NCBI GenBank assembly: GCA_018697205.1
Contig: JABHTG010000008.1
Span: forward strand, 1 to 45,862
Length of the DNA stretch: 45,862 bases
Direction of reading: 5' to 3'
Source: Nitrospina sp.
Lineage (GTDB): Bacteria > Nitrospinota > Nitrospinia > Nitrospinales > VA-1
Position numbers and translations under genes: made by a program. This document shows positions 1 to 6,622 of this stretch, one piece after another. Position 1 is the stretch's first letter. The number at the start of each line of letters is the position of its first letter. Below the pieces are notes generated by a model. It made no database searches. It was given only the letters and a program-made list of their open reading frames with translations, and was not told the DNA's origin.

Positions 1-1191
1 ATCATTCCAATATGAAGTCAGGGTAGTAACCGTCCCATTAATTCCCCATTCTTGTTGGCACTTAATGTTGGTGAACTCCACCTCATAGAATAAGCGCACG
101 GCCAGATATTGTGTGGTGTCAATGGGATGTTTATGTTGCGCATGGTATGTTGGGTGTTCCCCGTATATTGGGTGTTCTCCAAGCCAACGTATGTATCGCG
201 TCCAGCCTGGTAGTAATGATAGTTGCCTTGAGAGATAATCTTTCCATTGTTCTTGAGGAATTTCGAGCTGATGCAAGCTGGAATGGATCGCATCCTCTGG
301 AGCTAAAGGAAGACTATGAATTTTTTGGGCAAAATCTGTTATTCCTAGAAGCTTCCCCGAAAAGTCTTTCTGTGCAAGGTTACGCCATACTTGGTAGAAA
401 CCTTCTTCTCGGCCAGGCATTTTCCACCCAGCTAATCCTTCATCGAGAAATGCCGACATCCATTTGATAAGTTGATTATTGATTTGGTCAACCACCACCC
501 TGCCCTCAGTCAAATCGTCAACCCAATTACTGATAGTCCGTTGGGGCGGCAAAGAAATAGATGTAGGCTTTTGCGAATACAAATTCTCAGACATTTGAGA
601 TGAAGCCTGAGAATCAGACAACCCAAAAGTAGCTAACACACTCTCCCATAAATTTGTCACGTAAACTTTTTCTAAATACTCCCGGTACTGCTCAGATTCT
701 TTATTGGTTTGTTTAAGAATTTTTTTCCTGGATTCCTCCGAAAGGTCTTGACGAAACTGTTTTGCAGATCCATCACTGCTTAACTCCCATTCCAGAAGAG
801 GTAGTGGCAATTCCTCGAAGCCAAAAAGTAGATGTAATTGCCAAACATCTTTTGAGGATACCTTTCGACTCCCAACTTCAATAGTAACTTGATCATCTGA
901 ACAAGGCCCAACCCTGAAAAAAGCACGCTTAAAACTTTCTTTGGTAATACGACCACTTCGGTAAAATTGACGATACTCCTCATTATCGAGATATCCATTA
1001 CCACCAAGGAGATCCTTACCTTTTCGAACAGCCTGATCAAAGGGTAGATATTCCAATCCATGAAGAGGATTCTGCGCAACCATGGTACGCATGGGCCAAA
1101 ACGGAGCAATTGGCTCACTAGCATTCAAGACAATTTGGCGAATCTGATCACGAGCTTCTGTCGAAAGGGGTTTCACCGAAATAGTACTCAT
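1..1191 (-). CDS. dabA: DabA-family (DUF2309) inorganic carbon transporter subunit, 3' end cut by window
   Basis: An uninterrupted leftward frame runs from ATG at 1191 to the window edge, 397 codons with no stop. The N-terminus carries the DUF2309 signature FWPMRTMVAQNPLHGL near residues 30-45, and LLPGWTRYIRW occurs near residues 335-345, as in DabA proteins. DabA is a peripheral, carbonic-anhydrase-like zinc protein that works with the NuoL-like membrane protein DabB in energy-coupled uptake of dissolved inorganic carbon. The zinc-binding Cys/Asp/His residues known for the family lie further along and are not visible here. The ATG overlaps the TGA of the upstream 61-aa gene (ATGA), so translation is probably coupled. 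DabB is not upstream; it could lie beyond the left edge. Family assignment is confident, function is inferred from the family. Confidence 0.88.
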   Translation of the reverse strand, partial: MSTISVKPLSTEARDQIRQIVLNASEPIAPFWPMRTMVAQNPLHGLEYLPFDQAVRKGKDLLGGNGYLDNEEYRQFYRSGRITKESFKRAFFRVGPCSDDQVTIEVGSRKVSSKDVWQLHLLFGFEELPLPLLEWELSSDGSAKQFRQDLSEESRKKILKQTNKESEQYREYLEKVYVTNLWESVLATFGLSDSQASSQMSENLYSQKPTSISLPPQRTISNWVDDLTEGRVVVDQINNQLIKWMSAFLDEGLAGWKMPGREEGFYQVWRNLAQKDFSGKLLGITDFAQKIHSLPLAPEDAIHSSLHQLEIPQEQWKDYLSRQLSLLPGWTRYIRWLGEHPIYGEHPTYHAQHKHPIDTTQYLAVRLFYEVEFTNIKCQQEWGINGTVTTLTSYWND

Positions 1192-1373
1192 GTAAAAGAA
1201 TTTACCTTGCGCATAAAGGCCTCCATCATATTTAGCATTGATGAGAAAACTTCATGCAAATTAATTTTATTTTTTATATTTTTATTTTTCATTACGAAGC
1301 TGTAGTTTTCCGTAAGATTAGTTAGTTGATTAATTAAACACACTCGCTCTTCATCAAGAATCGTCAAACGCAC
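1188..1373 (-). CDS. 61-aa hypothetical protein coupled to dabA
   Basis: A 61-codon frame starts with GTG at 1373, 20 nt after the stop of the winged-helix gene, and its TGA overlaps the dabA ATG by four bases. I do not recognise a family. It is hydrophilic, with a basic Lys/Asn stretch in the middle and a predicted helical C-terminal half, no signal peptide and no membrane segment. No good Shine-Dalgarno precedes the GTG, so it may be translated by coupling. Its position between a regulator and dabA suggests an accessory or translational-coupling role, but it could be a chance frame; the exact ATGA junction is the main support. Confidence 0.5.
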   Translation of the reverse strand: MRLTILDEERVCLINQLTNLTENYSFVMKNKNIKNKINLHEVFSSMLNMMEAFMRKVNSFT

Positions 1374-1393
1374 AATTTATGATTTACTTAAAG

Positions 1394-1687
1394 TCATTTT
1401 TTAATTAATTGAATCAGATCATTCACTTTTCGATGCTTCTCAATAGAATGTCGTAGGTGCTTACTAGTGAAAACTTTGTACACGTTCCTTCTTCCATCAC
1501 GAATGTGCTCCAAATATCCATCAGCTTCGAGCTTAACAATAATATGTTGAACAGCTCGCTCTGTAATGCCAACTTCCACTGCGAGGTCCCGCATTCTTTC
1601 AGATGGATTTTTGGCCAAACACAATAGAACGTGCGCATGATTCGTTAAAAAAGTCCAAGATGGGCTGGCTATTTTCATTTCTGTCAC
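1394..1687 (-). CDS. Winged helix-turn-helix transcriptional regulator
   Basis: A 97-aa protein with one ArsR/MarR-like winged-helix domain. Residues about 30-60 form the HTH (RMRDLAVEVGITERAVQHII) and the following YLEHIRDGRRNVYKV is the wing. It has no metal-binding Cys pair and no separate ligand domain. It starts with GTG at 1687; an in-frame ATG at 1678 is an alternative that removes three residues. It is the first gene of an operon continuing into the 61-aa protein and dabA, so it probably regulates that operon and itself. A candidate operator dyad lies inside the promoter upstream (1763-1774). The DNA-binding assignment is firm, the target is inferred. Confidence 0.8.
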   Translation of the reverse strand: MTEMKIASPSWTFLTNHAHVLLCLAKNPSERMRDLAVEVGITERAVQHIIVKLEADGYLEHIRDGRRNVYKVFTSKHLRHSIEKHRKVNDLIQLIKK

Positions 1688-1753
1688 ACCCGGTCCAATT
1701 AGGAAGATGCGTTATTTATAAAGTTTAACTTACACACTTAATTAATATGAAAT

Positions 1754-1783
1754 AAAATACACGAAATGGATTTCATCTGTCAA
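1754..1783 (-). promoter_or_regulatory. Candidate sigma-70 promoter and dyad for the regulator-dabA operon
   Basis: On the minus strand a perfect -35 TTGACA (1783-1778) is followed after 18 bp by TATTTT (1759-1754), about 70 nt before the regulator start. The spacer contains an inverted repeat GAAAT-CC-ATTTC (1763-1774), well placed for repression by the adjacent winged-helix protein. This is pattern matching in AT-rich DNA. The rest of the 1688-1985 gap shows no gene. Confidence 0.4.
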
Positions 1784-1985
1784 CAACTTATTAAAAAAAT
1801 GAAAAAACAAATCGTTTCTTAATTCAGGTAGTCTTGAGAAAAAATACTCTGACAGAGCTAATAGAGATTTAAACCTTGTATTGCAAATACTCAGGAAAGA
1901 AGAGGGAGTGCTTTAAAGAATGGGCTTATAAATTATTATTTTTTTCTAACCACCATAGAAATAATCTAAAAATAGGCGCAGTTCG

Positions 1986-3056
1986 TTACTCATGTAAATG
2001 ATCGGCCTTCCTAATCGGGGGATAAATACTCTCAATTGCAGAGACAACATCTTTCACGGTTATTAACCGCTTACACTCTGGGTCGCCGTCAAGGCACTCC
2101 TGTTTTATAGTTTTAGAGTTGCAAGGACTGCACTTTAGATTTTTGTAAATTACAATCGCACGATCGCCTATTGGTTTCCAAATATAAGGGTTGGCCCATC
2201 CAAACATCCCGATCACTGGTATGCCAAGAGCGTCAGCAAAATGCATATAACCTCCATTATGACACACAACGAATTTAGCTCTTTCAGTAACAGCACCTAA
2301 CTCCTGAAGTCGAGCGGTGATAAAACCATAAGGCGCTTTTTTAATTTTTTTAATGATTTCCTCCACTAATTTCTCCTGTCCTGAACCACAAGTTAAAAGA
2401 ATCTTTAATTGATATTGAGAAAAAAGGAAATCTGCTAGTTCAGCAAATTTTCCAGCATCCCAACGATCAAAGACTCGGGCACCAGGGTGGAAAATACAAA
2501 AAGAATCCTGCTGGGAAATTCCGTTCTCTGCCAAGAGACGGCCAGCTTTCCCCTTCGCAGACTCAGATATATGCACTGCTGGCGAAATATTCTCGAACTC
2601 CACACCCATCTTCTTTACAAGAGCTACCTGAAAATCAATAGGATATCTTGGCTGAAGGTCAGCAAACGACAGTTTTACGTTATAACAAAATGAGCGCTTC
2701 GCGAATTTATGTCCAACACGAAACGGAGCCTGCGTTGTAAAGCACATTACAGCTCCTCGCGTTCCTTCATGCATATCTATCACGACATCATACCGGCGTG
2801 CTAAAAGTCTGTAATAAAAACCAATCTGATATAAAAAATTCTTTTTTTCAAAGCACAGGACCTCATCCACGCTCGGATGGTCGCAAACAATATCATATGA
2901 AGGAGACTCCACTAAAACGGTTAAATGAGAGTCCGGAAAACTCCTTTTCAAGGGGGTGTAGACGGCCGTATTGAAAACGACATCACCAATAGAACGCAGT
3001 TTTATTAAGAGAATTTTGGGATTCTCAGGTATTTTGTCCCGCGGAAATTCTTCCAT
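1986..3056 (-). CDS. Glycosyltransferase family 9 (heptosyltransferase-like)
   Basis: A 356-aa protein of the ADP-heptose:LPS heptosyltransferase family (GT9). The N-terminal Rossmann half begins ILLIKLRSIGDVVFNTAVYT, the classic GT9 start. The C-terminal half has FHPGARVFDRWDAGKFAELA and CHNGGYMHFADALGIPVIGMFG, the nucleotide-sugar binding region where an early GT9 loop packs. A Cys-rich end (CSPCN, QECLDGDPEC) is common in WaaQ/WaaC relatives. It acts at the cytoplasmic face of the inner membrane on lipid A-core or a related glycan. It lies 27 nt downstream of a methyltransferase gene on the same strand, so the pair probably modifies one surface glycan. The exact donor and acceptor cannot be read from sequence. 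Confidence 0.85.
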   Translation of the reverse strand: MEEFPRDKIPENPKILLIKLRSIGDVVFNTAVYTPLKRSFPDSHLTVLVESPSYDIVCDHPSVDEVLCFEKKNFLYQIGFYYRLLARRYDVVIDMHEGTRGAVMCFTTQAPFRVGHKFAKRSFCYNVKLSFADLQPRYPIDFQVALVKKMGVEFENISPAVHISESAKGKAGRLLAENGISQQDSFCIFHPGARVFDRWDAGKFAELADFLFSQYQLKILLTCGSGQEKLVEEIIKKIKKAPYGFITARLQELGAVTERAKFVVCHNGGYMHFADALGIPVIGMFGWANPYIWKPIGDRAIVIYKNLKCSPCNSKTIKQECLDGDPECKRLITVKDVVSAIESIYPPIRKADHLHE

Positions 3057-3083
3057 TCTAAAATTAAAGCTCCAAAGGCAAGC

Positions 3084-3773
3084 TTACTCTTGCTTAACTG
3101 CTGTAATGATCAAATGTCGCCCATAAAGAGATTCTTTGGATCCAGCCATTTTCCAGAAGCTGTTTTCTTCTTCAGATACAGCTTTTTTGGCTTTCCGCAA
3201 ACAATAAAGATATTGAGGGGCTCCTAAAAGTTTTTCATAGAAATGCTTAGCTTCACTCAAAGGCTCATTATGCAGGCGAATATCAATAAAAGAATTGAGC
3301 TTTAAAAATAAATGCAACTGAGGGAATGACCACGGAATGATATGCATATGGTCTCCCTTATGAATTTTACCAACTAAGCATGGAAAACTGGGGAAAAAAC
3401 CTCTAAGCAAATACTGAAGCCTTGCTTGAGGATACCACGTATTGGGTGTAGTAATCAGTAGAGTGCCTTTAGGGTTTAGATGGGACCAAGCAGTACGCAA
3501 AAAAAGTTCAGGATTCCCAAAGTGTTCAAAGCCTTCACAGGAAACTATACAATCATATTGACCAAAATCATCAGGTATGCCTCGGTTTAAATCAAAATTT
3601 TTCCATTTTCCATACCCCAAATTCTCCGATTGGTACAAATCAATTCCATCAGTCAAAATAGCACTATCTATTTTTTTTATCAGCCAGCCATCGCCACAAG
3701 GAGCATCTAAAACCGATGCTGGTTGCAATTTATCAATTATATTTAAAACGACTTCTTTAGATGAGTCTTGCAT
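3084..3773 (-). CDS. Class I SAM-dependent methyltransferase
   Basis: A 229-aa Rossmann-fold methyltransferase. Motif I is VLDAPCGDGWLI (residues about 20-31), an acidic loop ends beta-2 (DGIDLYQS), and DCIVSCEGFEHF then LNPKGTLLITTPNTW give motifs II/III, as in the UbiG/Methyltransf_11-type group. No membrane segment or signal peptide. It is upstream of the GT9 gene by 27 nt, so a glycan or glycan-precursor substrate is plausible. Starts with ATG at 3773. Family certain, substrate unknown. Confidence 0.8.
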   Translation of the reverse strand: MQDSSKEVVLNIIDKLQPASVLDAPCGDGWLIKKIDSAILTDGIDLYQSENLGYGKWKNFDLNRGIPDDFGQYDCIVSCEGFEHFGNPELFLRTAWSHLNPKGTLLITTPNTWYPQARLQYLLRGFFPSFPCLVGKIHKGDHMHIIPWSFPQLHLFLKLNSFIDIRLHNEPLSEAKHFYEKLLGAPQYLYCLRKAKKAVSEEENSFWKMAGSKESLYGRHLIITAVKQE

Positions 3774-3871
3774 TTATTAAATAATAGCCAAGTGCTTGGA
3801 AGGATTAGAGTACCAATTTAATCATGTTATTAGACATTGTTCCAAAGATTCTAATGAAAGAAATTATCTAA

Positions 3872-4009
3872 TTATTCTTTTAAATTAAATAGTTCAAACT
3901 TATATAAGTCTAGCATTTTTTTAAATTCATCTGGATTCAAATCTTGGTAGTCACAAATTACAATCATTCGAAATTCTGTCAGTGGATAAAATAATTTTCT
4001 ATAAATAGT
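3872..4009 (-). pseudogene. Possible C-terminal remnant of an unknown protein
   Basis: In the 413-bp gap between the methyltransferase and the first small rightward ORF, a leftward open frame runs from just after a TAA (4012-4010) to a TAA at 3874-3872. It encodes about 45 protein-like residues including RKLFYPLTEFRMIVICDYQD and ending NLKE. The only ATG (3967) would give 31 aa and lacks a ribosome binding site. It reads like the end of a longer gene whose front is lost. I cannot name the family. It could be a chance frame in AT-rich DNA. The rest of 3774-4186 shows only a weak promoter-like pair (TTAATT 4131, TATTAT 4154). Confidence 0.25.
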
Positions 4010-4186
4010 TTAATAGACAAAATTATATGAGGGCTATCACCAATTAAGGCTATTTTCCTTCATAACATTATTCTTAAATTAACAAATGTTAATTAGTCAT
4101 TAATAGATAATTAATACATTAGGTCTTATCTTAATTGTATGTAAACGAACACTTATTATAAATAAATCCTTTAAAAGGAGGCAATT

Positions 4187-4351
4187 ATGCTAGCTTCAAT
4201 TATTATTTTCACTTTTTCCTTATCATTAACTTTAATATTATACAAAACATACTTTGATCTAAAAACATCAGTAAAGTTAAAAGCGCAGGCAAAAATGGCA
4301 AAACCTATTTATGATTATAAAGGGCGTTTATTAAGTCAATATTTTTATTAA
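4187..4351 (+). CDS. 54-aa single-pass membrane mini-protein, unknown function
   Basis: ATG at 4187 is preceded by a near-perfect Shine-Dalgarno (AAAAGGAGG, 6 nt spacing), the strongest in the area. The 54-residue product has one hydrophobic segment (about residues 3-19) followed by a basic, Lys-rich segment and a Tyr-rich tail (SQYFY). This is the layout of a small N-in or N-out anchored inner-membrane protein, of the kind that associates with larger membrane complexes. It lies among leftward genes but reads rightward. A weak TTAATT/TATTAT promoter (4131-4159) precedes it. No family recognised. The case rests on the ribosome binding site and the membrane-protein composition. Confidence 0.6.
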   Translation: MLASIIIFTFSLSLTLILYKTYFDLKTSVKLKAQAKMAKPIYDYKGRLLSQYFY

Positions 4352-4615
4352 AGTACGTATCAATATATGAAAAAAAATAATTATAAGTACGATTAGTAAA
4401 GTATCCCAAATACTATGGATAATCATTCCACTTTTGGACCAGTTGCTATGTGGGACTTCTACAAAAAATATTTTTGATTCAACATACCATTAATAAATTA
4501 GATTGGGAAAAAGTTCGCACATTCAAAAAGAACCAGACTGTATTAACACCCCAAACTAACAACCTTAAACAATTTCAACTAACTTAAGGAAGACTATTTT
4601 TACTGAGGAGATAAA

Positions 4616-4786
4616 ATGGAATTTCATGCTTTTTATATTTTGGTAACGTCAATGGTTCTTAACTTTATAGTATTAGGGATTTCTCTTAATAGACCCGATT
4701 CATTTTTTCCAGTAAGCCTTTCTGCCGCTTCTATTTCCTTGCAAGGATTTGCATTAAGAATGATCGCTTTAGACTCCATAGCATAA
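4616..4786 (+). CDS. 56-aa hydrophobic mini-protein, unknown function
   Basis: ATG at 4616 follows GAGGAG at a 5-nt spacing. The 56-residue product begins MEFHAFYILVTSMVLNF, has one clear transmembrane segment (about residues 6-24) and a second, weaker hydrophobic stretch (about 33-52) with an Arg. No Cys and one His near the N-terminus. It is 264 bp downstream of the 54-aa ORF on the same strand and converges on the alcohol dehydrogenase gene. No family recognised. Both ORFs have good ribosome binding sites and membrane-type sequence, so I think they are real. Confidence 0.55.
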   Translation: MEFHAFYILVTSMVLNFIVLGISLNRPDSFFPVSLSAASISLQGFALRMIALDSIA

Positions 4787-4820
4787 TTTTACTATTGTCC
4801 TATCTCAAAATTTAGTACTT

Positions 4821-4842
4821 GGAATTTGGTTTAAAGAATTCC
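4821..4842. terminator. Weak hairpin between convergent genes
   Basis: GGAATT (4821-4826) and AATTCC (4837-4842) form a 6-bp stem with a 10-nt loop, midway between the 56-aa ORF and the convergent alcohol dehydrogenase. No strong T-run follows on either strand, so at best it is a weak bidirectional terminator. Confidence 0.22.
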
Positions 4843-4847
4843 TTATG

Positions 4848-5855
4848 TCAATTTTCATTTTTCAAAACCAATCGATAACGAGGATCACCCGATCTCAATT
4901 TTTCTATCGCATCATTCACTTTACTCATAGGATAAGTTTCCACCATAGGCTCTATCTGGTTCCTAGCAGCAAAATCTAACATAACTGCCATAGAACTTGG
5001 ACTTCCCAGCGGGCTTGCCGAAACTGATTTTTGTCCAAATAATAAAGGGAACACCGGAACAGGGATTGGTTCCATTACAGCTCCAACCATGTGAAATCGA
5101 CCTTTAGGACGAAGTGTATTGATATAAGCTGTCCAGTCTAACGAAACGTTTACTGTCGAAATAATAAAATCCAAGGACCCTGCAATTTTGTCTAATGAAT
5201 CAGCGTCTGATGAATTGATAAAAAAATCAGCACCGAAATTTTTATCTTCGGCTTCTTTATTATCGCTTGAAGAAAATGCTGTCACTTCACAACCATAGGC
5301 ATCCAAGAACTTTAGGGCCATATGACCCAAACCGCCTATCCCAATAACTCCTACTCGGTTGGTAGGTTTTATACCAAATTGAAGAATTGGATTGAAAACA
5401 GTTATACCACCGCACATGAATGGCCCTGCTGACTCTGGGTCAATTCCAGCGGGAATAGGAATTGCCCAGGTTGCATCGATACGTACCCGGTCGGCAAATC
5501 CTCCGTGCCGCCCAACGATGATTCCCTCAGTTGTGCCACAAAGATTATGATCTCCACCGACACACCATTCACAATTCATACAAGAATTTGAAAACCAACC
5601 AACTCCAATTCTTTGGCCAGTTTTCAAATGCCTTACATGTTCCCCGACTGATTCGACAATACCAATTACCTCGTGTCCAGGCACCAAAGGAAACTTTGAC
5701 ATCCCCCAGTCGTTGTTTAACATACTCAAGTCAGAGTGACAGATACCACAGGTTTCAACCTTAACTTGTACTTCATTTCCCTCCAAAGCTCCCGGCTCGT
5801 ATTCAAATGGTTTTAACTCAGCTTTAGCTCCTGAAGCCGCATATGCTTGGAACAT
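4848..5855 (-). CDS. Zinc-dependent alcohol dehydrogenase (CAD/YahK-like)
   Basis: A 335-aa medium-chain dehydrogenase. Catalytic-zinc residues C36, H61, E62 (TCGICHSD and PGHE) and structural-zinc cysteines C92, C95, C98 and C106 are present, so both zinc sites are intact. The dinucleotide fold has GIGGLGHMALKF. The beta-2 end (FSSSDNK) lacks the acidic residue typical of NAD enzymes, which favours NADPH as in YahK/cinnamyl-alcohol-type aldehyde reductases. Likely role: cytoplasmic reduction of aldehydes to alcohols. The ATG at 5855 has a strong site (CGGAGG, 8 nt upstream in the transcript). It looks monocistronic, with about 150 bp to the next gene on its 3'-opposite side. Substrate unknown. 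Confidence 0.88.
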   Translation of the reverse strand: MFQAYAASGAKAELKPFEYEPGALEGNEVQVKVETCGICHSDLSMLNNDWGMSKFPLVPGHEVIGIVESVGEHVRHLKTGQRIGVGWFSNSCMNCEWCVGGDHNLCGTTEGIIVGRHGGFADRVRIDATWAIPIPAGIDPESAGPFMCGGITVFNPILQFGIKPTNRVGVIGIGGLGHMALKFLDAYGCEVTAFSSSDNKEAEDKNFGADFFINSSDADSLDKIAGSLDFIISTVNVSLDWTAYINTLRPKGRFHMVGAVMEPIPVPVFPLLFGQKSVSASPLGSPSSMAVMLDFAARNQIEPMVETYPMSKVNDAIEKLRSGDPRYRLVLKNEN

Positions 5856-6006
5856 AATTCTTTCCTCCGTTCTATTCCGGTAAAATTTTTTTATATTAAT
5901 CTATGTTTTATTACTTTAATTCTGTCTAATTCATGAGACGAATTAATTTGGTTTTAATGACATTTAAGATTTTTGTTGGGGTTTGATTATTATAAATTCC
6001 TACGCT

Positions 6007-6285
6007 TTAAAGTACCGCTTTAATCCCTATAATAATTTTATCTTTTAATTCGCTCCAACTTGCTTCAGGCTTTTTTGTGACCGAAATAAACCCAGCCTCT
6101 CCCTCCACCATTAAAAATACGCTAGCCACTTCTGTATTTTCAAAAATTTTCTTAGCAACTGGAGAGTCTTTTGCTTCTTCTACATTATTAAAAGTTTTGT
6201 AACCCGAATCGAGAATTTTTTTATTCACACTAAATTTTAAAGCATTCTCGTTTGGAGTTGTATCAACGGTAACGGAGACGGTCAT
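6007..6285 (-). CDS. Stand-alone Nfu/NifU N-terminal domain protein
   Basis: The 92-aa product matches the Nfu N-terminal domain: TPNENALKF near the start, SPVAKKIFE in the middle, then GFISVTKK and W-SELKDKI. In Nfu scaffold proteins this domain precedes the CxxC iron-sulfur-binding domain, which is absent here, so this is a lone N-domain and cannot itself carry the usual Fe-S cluster. The frame opens upstream to 6354, but a perfect AAGGAGG sits 8 nt before the ATG at 6285 and homology begins there, so I use 6285. It has its own promoter (6425-6452). Role in Fe-S cluster handling is inferred. It lies downstream of a porin with a Fur-type box. Confidence 0.75.
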   Translation of the reverse strand: MTVSVTVDTTPNENALKFSVNKKILDSGYKTFNNVEEAKDSPVAKKIFENTEVASVFLMVEGEAGFISVTKKPEASWSELKDKIIIGIKAVL

Positions 6286-6424
6286 AATTTCAAACCTCCT
6301 TATTCTTCGATTTGGATTAAGTTTTCTAAGTATTTCCCAATAAGATTTTTTCATAGCTTTAAAAGGTGCAAATTAAACAACCTTTTTTCACCCTTCTGCA
6401 CACTATATTTTATACCGTTCTGTA

Positions 6425-6452
6425 ATTATAGATATATTCAACCTTATGACAA
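6425..6452 (-). promoter_or_regulatory. Sigma-70-like promoter for the Nfu-domain gene
   Basis: On the minus strand TTGTCA (6452-6447) and TATAAT (6430-6425) are separated by 16 bp, a near-consensus match. It directly follows the porin terminator, whose T-tract overlaps the -35, and predicts a 5' leader of about 130 nt before the ATG at 6285. Confidence 0.6.
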
Positions 6453-6509
6453 AAAAAATCCTGATCTTTAGATCTTGGAGGAGACAACTCCAGACCTAAA
6501 AATCAGGAT
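6451..6509 (-). terminator. Rho-independent terminator of the porin gene
   Basis: ATCCTGAT (6458-6465) and ATCAGGAT (6502-6509) form the base of a long hairpin, extended inward by TTTAGATCT/AGACCTAAA-type pairing with one G-U and by GGAG/CTCC at the tip. On the minus strand the stem is followed by eight T (6458-6451). It lies about 115 nt downstream of the porin stop and is the clearest terminator in the window. Confidence 0.8.
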
Positions 6510-6571
6510 CGTGCTACTTAACCTGCCTCCAGCTTTAGAATCCTGAAGGAGACAAACCCCAGATCCTAAAA
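6466..6571. repeat. Two tandem copies of a 36-39 bp hairpin-forming unit
   Basis: Copy 1 (6466-6501) and copy 2 (6533-6571) share CTTTAG, then GGAGACAA and CCTAAAA in the same order, about 67-70 bp apart with a few indels. Copy 1 is the inner part of the porin terminator. Copy 2 also folds on itself but has no T-run. They fill most of the 337-bp porin-Nfu gap and suggest duplication of a terminator or a small transcribed structure. Confidence 0.55.
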
Positions 6572-6622
6572 CCGCGATGGCAGTACTCTCTTATCTGTCT
6601 AAGAAAGCTTTCTCAAATTAAA

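Noticed and set aside
1840-1857. CTCTG-N-CAGAG with T-rich tail behind the GT9 gene, as a terminator
   Set aside because: The stem is 4-5 bp with a very small loop and lies about 130 nt from the stop; too weak to call.
4415-4477. 20-codon frame beginning MDNHSTFGPV between the two mini-proteins
   Set aside because: No ribosome binding site and too short to judge.
6007-6354. Nfu-domain protein extended to 115 aa
   Set aside because: AAGGAGG is placed for the ATG at 6285, and family similarity begins only there.
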